This document shows, one piece after another, positions 18,231-26,213 of a stretch of DNA of 64,000 nucleotides. The notes beneath the pieces are model-generated. The model was not told where the DNA came from and ran no database searches. It was given only the letters and a program-made list of their open reading frames with translations. This DNA is from Perlabentimonas sp034003245 (GTDB lineage: Bacteria > Bacteroidota > Bacteroidia > Bacteroidales > Tenuifilaceae): NCBI GenBank assembly GCA_034003245.1, contig JAVEYY010000014.1:1-64000 (forward strand), given 5' to 3'. Made by a program: the position numbers and the translations under genes. The stretch's first letter is position 1, and the number at the start of each line of letters is the position of its first letter.

Positions 18231-18263
18231 AACCCCAAGAGGTGAAAAAGTCCTCTCGGGGTT
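18231..18263 (-). terminator. Terminator after lipoprotein B
   Basis: A 12-bp stem with one wobble pair (AACCCCAAGAGG / CCTCTCGGGGTT) and a 9-base loop is followed on the minus strand by AT-rich sequence. It lies 24 bp beyond the stop of the gene at 18287-19069. Confidence 0.65.
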
Positions 18264-18286
18264 AATGGGTTGTGCATGGAGAAAAA

Positions 18287-19069
18287 CTATTTAACTTTAT
18301 ATTCAAACGTTACCCCACCTGTTGCGCCATCGGTAACTGATATGATTTTAACAAGGGCATACCCCTCGTTATCGGTTCCGATACGGGTTTTTAACGACCA
18401 TATCTGATCGGCGGCCAGCAATTTTGCCTTCTTACGGCCTTCGGTCTCGTTGTAGTAGGTTTGAATGGCCTCGTCGCCATCCGATAGGGCGTCGAACTGT
18501 TCAACGGTTACATCTAGTAGCTGGTAGAAACGGGTTTCGTTCTTGGTTGTCCAGTTCACCGGATCGGTTTCACCGCCACCAAAAATACCGCTGATATTGG
18601 AGTTGGGGCCACCAAAAGCAATATCGTTACCCTCCTCGTAGAAGCAGAAAATATCAATAGCCGATTGGTATGTGGTTGCCTGATCGATAGTGTAAACGTC
18701 ATGTCCGCTCATCGACAGGAAGCCAGGGGTAGTTGTATTGTTCTGAGCCCCTAGAGTAACAATGTGACTTGGTGCAAAATTTGCCCAAATATCTACATTA
18801 CCTGCGGTTGTGGTGTAGCTAAAATCGGCCTCGGCGCTCAGCTCTGTATCGCCAATGGTCCAGTTTACAAAAGAGTAACCCTCGTTAGGAGTAGCTGTAA
18901 GGGTAACAGCGGTTCCCTCGGTGTACTCACCAGCCCCTGTAACCACACCTGCCCCGGTGGGGTTAACGGTAAGGGTTAGAGTATAGGTTGGATCCTCCTT
19001 GTCGCAGCTTGTAAAGCTAAGCATCGCAGCAAAAATAGCTAAAGTAATAGTTGTTAATCTCGTTTTCAT
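18287..19069 (-). CDS. Receptor-associated lipoprotein B (repeat domain plus shared C-terminal domain)
   Basis: This protein of 260 residues has a lipoprotein signal (FTSC). Residues about 30-100 form one bacterial surface repeat of the InlB-B/Listeria-Bacteroides type (TLTVNPTGAGVVTGAGEYTEG ... NEGYSFVNW). The C-terminal 155 residues are the same domain as in lipoproteins A and C: VYTIDQATTY, AIDIFCFYEEG, NWTTKNETRF and a final LKTRIGTDNEGYALVKI block. Unlike A and C it has no Ig-like N-terminal part. It has its own promoter and terminator and stands alone, divergent from the TiaS-like gene. Confidence 0.7.
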   Translation of the reverse strand: MKTRLTTITLAIFAAMLSFTSCDKEDPTYTLTLTVNPTGAGVVTGAGEYTEGTAVTLTATPNEGYSFVNWTIGDTELSAEADFSYTTTAGNVDIWANFAPSHIVTLGAQNNTTTPGFLSMSGHDVYTIDQATTYQSAIDIFCFYEEGNDIAFGGPNSNISGIFGGGETDPVNWTTKNETRFYQLLDVTVEQFDALSDGDEAIQTYYNETEGRKKAKLLAADQIWSLKTRIGTDNEGYALVKIISVTDGATGGVTFEYKVK

Positions 19070-19121
19070 GTCGATGTAATTAATTTGGTGTTTTGTTATG
19101 CATGATTTTACATGTCGGATG

Positions 19122-19151
19122 CAAATGTAAGGTTATCGAATAGAATTCCAA
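19122..19151 (-). promoter_or_regulatory. Promoter of lipoprotein B
   Basis: On the minus strand, TTG (19151-19149) is separated by 19 bp from TACATTTG (19129-19122), a full match to the Bacteroidota consensus. It lies about 50 bp before the start codon. Confidence 0.65.
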
Positions 19152-19224
19152 AAATTTGAAAGCAGTTTTAGAGTTGTAATATGAATTTTTTTTCCTGTCG
19201 TTAGGGAAAACGGCCAAAGATTCC

Positions 19225-19232
19225 TATTTTTG
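19225..19232 (+). promoter_or_regulatory. Possible -7 element for the TiaS-like gene
   Basis: TATTTTTG fits TAnnTTTG and lies 23 bp before the ATG of the TiaS-like gene. No good -33 TTG is seen, so support is weak. Together with the promoter at 19122-19151 it makes this a divergent control region. Confidence 0.35.
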
Positions 19233-19255
19233 CCGTACTCATCAGGGTATTACAC

Positions 19256-20002
19256 ATGGTTAAGTACTTAGTAGGAATTGACGACACCGATAATCACGAG
19301 AGCCGCGGAACCGGGTACCTGGTTCGCACGCTGGGGCAACGGATAATGGATGAAGGGCTTGGGATTACCGGCGGCATTTCGCGACATCAACTACTTTTCG
19401 ACCCCAGGGTACCTTACACATCACATAACTCTTCGGCTTGCCTTGAGGTTGAAACCAACCAACCCGAAGGGTTGTGGAGCTATATGGTAGACTATCTTAC
19501 CCTATCCTGTGCCCCAGGATCCGACTGTGGACTATGTATGGTTGACGCCAGCATGGTTCCCGATAGCCTTATAAGTTGGGGGTATAGAGCCAAAACCGAT
19601 CTGGTAAGCCAAACTATGGCCCTTGAACTCGCTAAATCCGAAAAGATTAAGTTAATAGGGCTAACGGGAACTCACGATGGAATAATAGGCGCCATGGCCG
19701 CGGTGGGGTTAAGAGCCTCGGGCAACGATGGCCGTTTTGTGCTCCTAAAGGGGACTGAAATTCGAACAATATCCGGGATAAAAACGCTTAGCGAGTTACA
19801 ATGCTTGGTGCATCTAGATAGCGCCATTACCGCCGAAGGTGAAATTCTAAACCAGAACACCCCCATTAACCTTGACCAGGGCTGGTTAAGGCCAATTCAT
19901 AAGGACGGGAAAATAATGTTAATAATCAGTAAAACCAATTACGATGGACAAGAACGCTTCCAACTCGCAGACAAGGAGTATATCAAGAGCATTTCCAACT
20001 AG
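19256..20002 (+). CDS. Short TiaS-like protein (IDDTD family)
   Basis: This cytosolic protein of 248 residues begins with GIDDTDNHESRGTG, the signature of the ATP-using domain of archaeal TiaS, which modifies C34 of tRNA-Ile2 with agmatine. It is much shorter than TiaS, and the OB-fold and zinc-ribbon parts that handle tRNA are missing. It has a CAPGSDCGLC cysteine cluster near residues 82-91 and a glycine-rich IGLTGTHDGIIGAMAAVGL segment. Because bacteria use TilS for the same tRNA, a different substrate is likely. It overlaps the next gene by 59 bp and lies inside the TonB receptor cluster. Confidence 0.65.
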   Translation: MVKYLVGIDDTDNHESRGTGYLVRTLGQRIMDEGLGITGGISRHQLLFDPRVPYTSHNSSACLEVETNQPEGLWSYMVDYLTLSCAPGSDCGLCMVDASMVPDSLISWGYRAKTDLVSQTMALELAKSEKIKLIGLTGTHDGIIGAMAAVGLRASGNDGRFVLLKGTEIRTISGIKTLSELQCLVHLDSAITAEGEILNQNTPINLDQGWLRPIHKDGKIMLIISKTNYDGQERFQLADKEYIKSISN

Positions 20003-20528
20003 TGTTTCGCTGGCTCTGCAAATTGTTGCCCTAATCCTGGTGGGCTTTACCGCTACCTGGCTGCATGCACGGTTTAGGTTTCCCCTTAATATGCCGGGTA
20101 GACACGGACTGGAGTTTATGCTGCTGATAATGGGTGCTCGCTACCTGTCCACCCTAAGGCTTTCGGCCACCGTTGCTGTTACCGGATCTGTACTGGCCTC
20201 CCTTATTCCTGTACTAGGATTTAAGGATCCCATGCTTCCCTACATCTACATTGGGATTGGCGCATTTATCGACTTTGCCTGGTACCGGTGGAGTACATTT
20301 AGGAAATGGATTCCCATGGCTGCGCTGCTGGGTGGTATGGGGTACGGAATTATCCCGCTTGTTAGGCTTGTGTTTATGGTGCTGGGATCGTATCCGTACA
20401 ACAGCTTTGCTAAGCATGGCTATATTATTCCCTTTGTATCCCATATAGCATTTGGATTTATCGGCGCTTTTGCCGGTGTAGGACTAATCTCCGAAATTCG
20501 TAAAAAAGTAAGCAAAAAGAATCCTTAA
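19944..20528 (+). CDS. Polytopic membrane protein, ECF-S-like
   Basis: This integral inner-membrane protein of 194 residues has about five or six hydrophobic helices starting near residue 22. Its size, compactness and loop PLNMPGRHGLEFMLL are similar in style to substrate-binding (S) components of ECF vitamin transporters, but I cannot assign it to a named family. The ATG at 19944 lies inside the end of the TiaS-like gene, so the two are translationally coupled; no later Met precedes the first helix. No ECF ATPase or T component is in the window. Context suggests it carries the substrate of the nearby receptors across the inner membrane, which is inference. Confidence 0.6.
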   Translation: MDKNASNSQTRSISRAFPTSVSLALQIVALILVGFTATWLHARFRFPLNMPGRHGLEFMLLIMGARYLSTLRLSATVAVTGSVLASLIPVLGFKDPMLPYIYIGIGAFIDFAWYRWSTFRKWIPMAALLGGMGYGIIPLVRLVFMVLGSYPYNSFAKHGYIIPFVSHIAFGFIGAFAGVGLISEIRKKVSKKNP

Positions 20529-20642
20529 ACCTTTAGGGCTGTCCCGAAGGATAAGAACGTCGATTCTGGATCGAAGTATAAACCCTTCGATACTTTATCA
20601 AAAGATTAAAGCGATCTCTTCCCCCGACTAAAAACTAACTTA

Positions 20643-21551
20643 TTGTATCACCCTTTTAACCCAATCGTTATGAAATACATTACCAAACCCATGGCGATAT
20701 TGATATTGTCCCTCATCGTAGGAGTACTCGTATCGTGCAGTAAGAAGGAGGAGAATACTACGCCCCCGACCATTGAGCTTATTGCAGAACAGGGTTTTAT
20801 AACCGACCACTCACTTGTTGGACCGGCTCAAGAGATGAAATTTAAAATTAACAGCCAGAGCAATGGTACCCATGTTCTAACCAACTTTATTGTTACCAGC
20901 AATGGCGTTCGGGCTGTTGACGAGGGGATAAATACGGACTCCTTTGTAAGGGATATTGTGTTGAATAAGAATAGTGAACCCCAGGAAATAATTGAATTTG
21001 TGGTGCGCGATATCGATGGCAAGGAGGCTAAATGCTCTGTTACCATTACGCTCGACGAGTCGGCTGGTGATACTGAGCCCATCTGGTACTCCAATGTTGT
21101 ACTAAAAGCCCAGGGTGTAGAGGATGGGCAGGGGTTTATATCGCTGGCCAATGGCAGCCTGTTTACCCTCGAAGGAGCAAGAGCCAATCAAGGCATTATA
21201 AACATGGTGTACTACTACGATACTGTGGAAAGCGACGCCAACACCATCTCATCCCCGGGCGCTAATATCGACAATAGTATTATTGCTGGTCTTTCGGATT
21301 GGATCACACGAAACACCTCCCGCTTTATTGCCAAAGAAATGACCCAGGAGGAATTTGAGGAGATTAATAGCGTGCTATTCCTGGTGGACGCCTACCCCAC
21401 GACAGGAAACCGTAAGGCAAAAAACCTTAAGGTGGGCGATGTGTTCGCATTTAAGGATGAGGCGCGCAATAAGTTTGGAATGTTTAGGGTATATGGCGTC
21501 GAGGGCGAAACCCAGGGTCAGATTACCATTTCGGTGGTAATTCAACCCTAA
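20643..21551 (+). CDS. Receptor-associated lipoprotein C (Ig-like plus shared C-terminal domain)
   Basis: The protein has 302 residues if started at 20643. The signal peptide begins at the internal ATG of MKYITKPMAI (position 20670), which is the likelier start. The lipobox is VLVSC. The N-terminal half is an Ig-like domain that aligns by eye with that of lipoprotein A (LTNFIVTSNG, then SEPQEIIEFVV). The C-terminal half is the shared domain: FTLEGARANQG, MVYYYD, WITRNTSRF and FKDEARNKFGMFRV. It lies 121 bp before TonB receptor 2 on the same strand, mirroring the A-receptor 1 pair. Confidence 0.7.
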   Translation: MYHPFNPIVMKYITKPMAILILSLIVGVLVSCSKKEENTTPPTIELIAEQGFITDHSLVGPAQEMKFKINSQSNGTHVLTNFIVTSNGVRAVDEGINTDSFVRDIVLNKNSEPQEIIEFVVRDIDGKEAKCSVTITLDESAGDTEPIWYSNVVLKAQGVEDGQGFISLANGSLFTLEGARANQGIINMVYYYDTVESDANTISSPGANIDNSIIAGLSDWITRNTSRFIAKEMTQEEFEEINSVLFLVDAYPTTGNRKAKNLKVGDVFAFKDEARNKFGMFRVYGVEGETQGQITISVVIQP

Positions 21552-21672
21552 ATGCCGTTAGCATCTACCCTCGGTTTCTTACAGAATGCTCAATTGCTTA
21601 TGCTTTCCCTTATCCCTGTTAGAGTTTGGGGTTGTTGCTTTTCTTAATCAGTAATACCGAAACACGAGTAAC

Positions 21673-23973
21673 ATGATTAAATCTCTTATCACCGGTCTAC
21701 TTTTATCTATTGGGATCTTATCCCTGCAGGCGCAGGAGTGCATTAGCGGACGAGTTATCGACTCGCAAAGCAAAACCCCGGTAGTGGGAGTCTCAATTAG
21801 GGTAAAAGGCAGCACGGTTGGCGTATCGACTACTAGCGATGGATTGTTCCGCATATGCCCACCCAACCAATTACCCTACTCGCTGGTGTTGAGCCATGTT
21901 GCATATGTAGGTAAGGAGATATCTGTCAACTCGGTCGATCAGAATGTTGAGGTACTCCTTTCGCAAACCATGCTACCCATTGAGCCGGTGGTAATCACAG
22001 CAACCCTAAGTCCTAAAACCACGCGCGAGGTGCCCGCCATGGTTTCGGTTATCGATAGCACCCAGCTTATGGCCAGCCCCGCCACCAATGTCGATAATTT
22101 CCTACGCACCATCCCCAACCTTTTTGTGGATCGATCCAAAGGCGTTTTCTCGAAAAACGCCTCCGTGTCGATGCGCGGCCTCGATGGCTCCAACCGCGTG
22201 CTTATCCTCTACGACGGTACGCCGTTGAACAAAACATCCTACGGGTTTATAAACTGGAGCCTGATATCGCCCGATATTGTGGAACAGATAGAGGTGGTGC
22301 ACGGCCCCTCGTCGGCGCTTTTTGGCAACAACGCCATGGCTGGCGTCATCAATATCCGAACCAAGGAGCCCGCCAATAAGCCCTTCTACGGAATGGTTGG
22401 CGCCGAGGCCGGTGGCTTTGGCTTTAAGGGGGGAAAGGCAACCCTGGGTGGGGCAACCAACCTCTTCGGCCAGGATATTCGTATTGTGGCCAACGGGTTC
22501 TGGCGCGATGGGGATGGGTATATCGCAGAGCCACTGGCCATCCGCGACTCTACCAACGTGCCGCTGTACCTCACCGAGAAGGGCGTTAATATTAAGACTC
22601 TGATTCCCCTCACCGACAGCGCCTTGTTCTACGTGGGCTCCAATATCTACACCGATAAACGGGGAGCAGGGCGTGCCGTTTATCTGGCCGATGGAAGCTA
22701 CGATGCATACACCACCAACCGCATCCACCTTGGTTTCAACGGCCATCTGGGAAAATCAAAATTCGACATCTACGGATTTGCCCAGCGCGAACGCTACGAC
22801 CGGCAGAACGAGTCGCTCAACAAAACGGGCGAGAACTACCGCATTTACCACACCGATCAGCTCTCGGGCGACATGGGGATATGGGCAAACCTGTCGCAGA
22901 AGATTCTCGCCAACAACATCCTTACCGTTGGGGTTGATGTTAAACATGGCTTCATGGAGGCTGTTGATATCTACAGAACATCAACCGATCAAATTAGACG
23001 CGACGGTAAGGTTTCCTTCGCCGCAGCGTTTATCCAGGATGAGCAGAGCCTTCTTAATGGAAAGCTAAGGCTTTTGGGTGGGCTCCGGCTCGACTATGCC
23101 CAATTCTACGCCGGATTACTAGAAGTGAAAAACCCCACCAGCAACACTGGTTTTCTCTCCGACACTACATCTCACTTTGGCACCAACAGCTGGTGGGCGC
23201 TAAACCCCAAAATAGGTTTACGCTATATCCCCAGCAATAGACTAAGCCTCTACGCATCGGTATCTTCGGGCTTTATGCCGGCCAAACTCGACGACCTAGT
23301 TTCGTCGCGGCGCATCACCAAGGGGTTTAAGCTGGCCAACCCGCAGCTCCAGCCCGAACATCTGGTTACCTACGAGCTGGGTGGAAACCTACGGCTAGCC
23401 AAACCGCTACACCTCGATGCAGCCATCTTCTTCTCGCAGGGGCGAGACTTTCAGTACTTTGTCTCCACCGGCGATTCCATAGACACGGGTGCCGATGATA
23501 TTCGTCCCATCGTTATGCGGAAAAATATATCGGCAGTGGAGGTGTATGGCGGCGAGCTTACCCTAAAGTACACCCCCACCAAATGGCTATACGCCCGGGC
23601 CAGCTACTCGTTTAACCACTCTACCATTACCAATTTCAGGGTCGACCCCCTACTCGATGTGGATCTCACCGGAAACGGACTGGCCGAGGTGCCCATGAGC
23701 CAAGCATCGGTTGAGGTTTTCCTTTCCTTCAAGAAACTTGCCAACCTTGGGGTCGTATGGATTCACACTGGCAAGCAGTGGGGCGACGATATCAACAGTC
23801 ACCACGTGAAGGCATGGAACACCTTCGACCTGCGGGTCTGGAGAGAGTTTCGGGGTATAAAAGCCTCCGTGGATGTTTTTGATCTGCTCGACAACCCCTA
23901 CATCGATAAGAAAGGGCTGGTGTCGCCCGGTCGGTACTTCCTGTTTTCCATGAGCTACAGCTTTGGAAGGTAA
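21673..23973 (+). CDS. TonB-dependent receptor 2
   Basis: This outer-membrane receptor of 766 residues has a signal peptide (ending LQAQ), a carboxypeptidase-regulatory-like domain (residues about 22-95), a TonB-box-like VVITATLSP, a plug (about 110-220, with VVHGPSSALFGNNAMAG) and a barrel. It is a paralogue of the receptor at 14727-17057 and shares the barrel segments DFQYFVSTGDSID and RPIVMRKNIS. It is markedly GC-rich compared with genes right of 40 kb. It follows lipoprotein C and has no gene downstream on its strand. The substrate is unknown. Confidence 0.92.
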   Translation: MIKSLITGLLLSIGILSLQAQECISGRVIDSQSKTPVVGVSIRVKGSTVGVSTTSDGLFRICPPNQLPYSLVLSHVAYVGKEISVNSVDQNVEVLLSQTMLPIEPVVITATLSPKTTREVPAMVSVIDSTQLMASPATNVDNFLRTIPNLFVDRSKGVFSKNASVSMRGLDGSNRVLILYDGTPLNKTSYGFINWSLISPDIVEQIEVVHGPSSALFGNNAMAGVINIRTKEPANKPFYGMVGAEAGGFGFKGGKATLGGATNLFGQDIRIVANGFWRDGDGYIAEPLAIRDSTNVPLYLTEKGVNIKTLIPLTDSALFYVGSNIYTDKRGAGRAVYLADGSYDAYTTNRIHLGFNGHLGKSKFDIYGFAQRERYDRQNESLNKTGENYRIYHTDQLSGDMGIWANLSQKILANNILTVGVDVKHGFMEAVDIYRTSTDQIRRDGKVSFAAAFIQDEQSLLNGKLRLLGGLRLDYAQFYAGLLEVKNPTSNTGFLSDTTSHFGTNSWWALNPKIGLRYIPSNRLSLYASVSSGFMPAKLDDLVSSRRITKGFKLANPQLQPEHLVTYELGGNLRLAKPLHLDAAIFFSQGRDFQYFVSTGDSIDTGADDIRPIVMRKNISAVEVYGGELTLKYTPTKWLYARASYSFNHSTITNFRVDPLLDVDLTGNGLAEVPMSQASVEVFLSFKKLANLGVVWIHTGKQWGDDINSHHVKAWNTFDLRVWREFRGIKASVDVFDLLDNPYIDKKGLVSPGRYFLFSMSYSFGR

Positions 23974-24321
23974 AGGTTGAGGATGAAAATGAGGTTAAGG
24001 GCGATACCCTGAGCCTGTAGATGGGTTGAGGCAATGGGTTTAGAGTTGGATATTCGATGTGACCTCTCTGGTAATCCGATGATTTTAGCGAATGACAAGA
24101 GATCTTCGAAATTTTCTCTTGCTCACCCTTGCTTTTTACTCCTGCCCATGTTGTTCTTCTGCCCTTCAGGATAATTGCATCAGCGAACCAATCACATGCC
24201 GCAATCCTGCGGAGCACTTGCCTCTCTTCTGGCAGATCAGTCGTAATCCTACGGGGTTAAGCCGAAGCCCTAAGCCTTCCGAAGGGTTAGTGATTGGTGT
24301 GCATAACCTAATTTGCGCTAA

Positions 24322-24337
24322 CTTGCCTGCTGGCAAG
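24322..24337. repeat. REP-like palindrome (CTTGCC-TGCT-GGCAAG)
   Basis: A perfect 6-bp stem with a TGCT loop interrupts the phrase 'cctaatttgcgctaa ... tttgtgtgaat'. The related copy at about 30087-30117 reads straight through, so this hairpin looks like a small insertion. Confidence 0.5.
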
Positions 24338-24370
24338 CGGGTTTGTGTGAATTTGGCTACGCCGAGCTCA

Positions 24371-24384
24371 CCGCCTGCTGGCGG
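24371..24384. repeat. REP-like palindrome (CCGCC-TGCT-GGCGG)
   Basis: A perfect 5-bp GC stem with the same TGCT loop as the neighbour at 24322. Related hairpins occur at 25878, 26057, 29581, 29612 and 31539. Confidence 0.5.
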
Positions 24385-24678
24385 ATCGGTTGTGGAGAAA
24401 GACAACAATCTCGTTATCCGCAAAGTGCGCAGTTCCCGAGACCGGGAGCAAGTGTTGGGAGCAGGAGAGAATATCGAATATCGATTAACGATTAACGATT
24501 TGGGATGTAGGGTTGGGGGGCTGTTGCCTTTGGCGTTACTTGTTCGGCGTTGGGCGTTGGGCGTTCGGTGTTCAGCGTTGACGTTGCTTTTAAAAATCCG
24601 CGGTGATCAACAGAATCTGCGTCTCTTGTGCTGAGTTTGTCGAAGCATCAGCGTTCTATGTATTTAAAAAATGCAGAA

Positions 24679-24702
24679 GGGCCTGGCGAAATAGCCAAGC
24701 CC
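24679..24702 (-). terminator. Terminator after the PorP/SprF gene
   Basis: A 9-bp stem with one mismatch (GGGCCTGGC / GCCAAGCCC) and a 6-base loop is followed after seven bases on the minus strand by a T-run. It lies about 30 bp past the stop of the gene at 24731-25711. Confidence 0.6.
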
Positions 24703-24730
24703 CGGTGCGTGTATTATGTTAACCTGACTG

Positions 24731-25711
24731 CTAGAACCGGTTGAGCCAGCGGTAGCGGCGGGCGCTATCGCCCAGGCGCATGCCCACCATGATCTCGTGC
24801 GAGCCCATGCGGTTAAAGGTGGTGATATCGCCGTAGCTGTAGTCGAAGGCGTAGCCAAAGTAGAAGTTCTGGTAGTTCATCCCAAACATGGTGATAACGG
24901 TTCCAGTGGTACGGAACGATACGCCCAGCCAGTAGTCCTCCTTGTAGTAGGTCTTAAAGTTGATGTCGGCACTCCAGGCCCCGCGCTCGGTGAAGGCCAG
25001 CATAAGGGAGGGCTCAAACCCGTAATCGGCACGACGCTCCTGATACTTATATCCTCCTATAAGGTAGTAGTGACGCAGCATGCGGTAGGCCGTTTCGGTG
25101 CTGCCCCAGCCAAACTGGAACGAGTTCTGGAAAAGGTTTGTGGCCGAAAATCCGCCGTAAAAGTTATCGCCGCTCACCAGAAAGCCCACGTTGGCATCGG
25201 GAGAGTAGCCGGGACGAATATTGTCGAGCATCATGTCGCGGCCATCGTACAGGTCGGCTGCTTTAACATCAGCCTTAAACTGGAAAGCCGAAAGCGAAAC
25301 GCCCGCGCTCACCTGGATATCGCGCAGGTAGATATGGTAGGCGTAGGTTCCCTGGAACCCGGTGCGGCTCATGGCGCCGTTCATATCGGTGTAGATGTAT
25401 CCACCAAATCCAACGCGTCCGCTGGGACGACGACGGCGCGAGCGGCTCTTGATCATGCGGCTGCGGTTGCGGAAGCTGGTCTTGAGCAGGCGTGTTTGAC
25501 CACTCACCGCGTAGGTGCTGGGGCCATCGCCGTAGCCCATCCACTGCTCGCGGGCTACAAGGTTAAAATCGGTTATGCCCTGATACCCCGCGATGGCGGG
25601 ATTAAGCAGGAAGGGGTTCATCATGTACTGGCTGTACACGGGCTGCTGCTGCGCAGAGGCCATGCGGGCCAGTAGTATAAATCCCAGTAGTATAATTAGT
25701 CTCCTTTTCAT
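24731..25711 (-). CDS. PorP/SprF-family type IX secretion membrane protein
   Basis: This outer-membrane barrel protein of 326 residues has a signal peptide ending ASAQ. The QQPVYSQYMMNPFLLNPAIAG start of the mature protein is diagnostic of the PorP/SprF family. In these bacteria such proteins anchor or help deliver one particular type IX secreted protein carrying a type-B C-terminal domain. The gene upstream (26214-27431) encodes just such a protein, so the two are very likely partners. The gene is GC-rich. A tandem-repeat gap separates the two genes. Confidence 0.92.
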   Translation of the reverse strand: MKRRLIILLGFILLARMASAQQQPVYSQYMMNPFLLNPAIAGYQGITDFNLVAREQWMGYGDGPSTYAVSGQTRLLKTSFRNRSRMIKSRSRRRRPSGRVGFGGYIYTDMNGAMSRTGFQGTYAYHIYLRDIQVSAGVSLSAFQFKADVKAADLYDGRDMMLDNIRPGYSPDANVGFLVSGDNFYGGFSATNLFQNSFQFGWGSTETAYRMLRHYYLIGGYKYQERRADYGFEPSLMLAFTERGAWSADINFKTYYKEDYWLGVSFRTTGTVITMFGMNYQNFYFGYAFDYSYGDITTFNRMGSHEIMVGMRLGDSARRYRWLNRF

Positions 25712-25732
25712 TTCACTGCTTATCGGGTTGGT

Positions 25733-26118
25733 TTATCCACAGATTATCGGTTTATCCACAGATTTTCACAAATTCTCACAAATAACTCTTCCTCTCATTC
25801 CTCAAACTTCCTCTTCTTCCTCACCTTCCTTCTTCTTCCTTCTTCTTCCTTCGGTCTTCGGTCTAAAAGATGGCTTCACCGCCGGCTGGCGGTTCGCCAT
25901 GACGCGTTTATTGATCCACAGATTTTCAGTTTATCCACAGATTTTCACAAATTCTCACAAATAACTCTTCCTCTCATTCCTCAAACTTCCTCTTCTTCCT
26001 CACCTTCCTTCTTCTTCCTTCTTCTTCCTTCGGTCTTCGGTCTAAAAGATGGCTTCACCGCCGGCTGGCGGTTCGCCATGACGCGTTTATTGATCCACAG
26101 ATTTTCAGTTTATCCACA
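25733..26118. other. Cluster of four TTATCCACA (DnaA-box) sequences
   Basis: The exact DnaA-box consensus TTATCCACA occurs at 25733, 25752, 25931 and 26110; three of these lie in the tandem repeat. It may be a coincidence of a common intergenic phrase or a DnaA-binding array. Confidence 0.4.
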
Positions 26119-26144
26119 GATTTTCACAAATTCTCACAAATAAC
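25751..26144. repeat. 179-bp tandem repeat, 2.2 copies
   Basis: Two full copies (25751-25929 and 25930-26108), identical as far as I can read, and a 36-bp partial third copy. Each unit contains a pyrimidine-rich stretch (cttcttcctt repeats), a GC-rich hairpin (ACCGCC-GGCT-GGCGGT at 25878 and 26057) and a TTATCCACA box. It fills the gap between the PorP/SprF gene and its putative secreted partner. A diverged single copy without the hairpin lies near 28932-29040. Confidence 0.85.
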
Positions 26145-26213
26145 ACTGCATCGTCCTCATCTTCCTCAAACTTCCTCTTCTTCGGTCTTCTGACTTCGGT
26201 CTTCTGACTCTTC

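Larger units (their letters stand above)
23974..24730. other. Gene-free repeat-rich region
   Basis: No convincing gene is seen here. The sequence is a mosaic of phrases that recur in other gaps of the window: 'gattggtgtgcataacctaatttg' at about 24292, also near 30077 without its hairpin insert; 'caatctcgtta' at about 24410, also near 29933 and 31191; 'tatcgattaacga', also near 31290; and several runs of 'cgttgggcgttgggcg'. Two GC-rich hairpins lie at 24322-24337 and 24371-24384. The open frames inside have no plausible protein features. Confidence 0.6.

Noticed and set aside
17111..19069. Lipoproteins A and B as HmuY-type haem-binding proteins
   Set aside because: The arrangement beside a TonB receptor is similar to hmuYR, but the sequences show no HmuY pattern that I can see.
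20570..20591. Hairpin ATCGAAG ... CTTCGAT before lipoprotein C as a terminator or riboswitch
   Set aside because: It has only a 7-bp stem, no T-run follows, and no conserved riboswitch core is seen.
22102..22746. 214-codon frame antisense to TonB receptor 2
   Set aside because: Shadow of the receptor, with no features of its own.
24092..24634. 180-codon open frame after TonB receptor 2
   Set aside because: It translates repeat phrases and hairpins shared with other gaps, has no family features, and an overlapping frame on the other strand is equally open.
24797..25675. 292-codon frame antisense to the PorP/SprF gene
   Set aside because: It is open only because the real gene is GC-rich; the sense strand has a full family match.
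25751..26144. Possible CRISPR array
   Set aside because: Repeat units are 179 bp with no short repeat-spacer pattern and no cas genes in the window.
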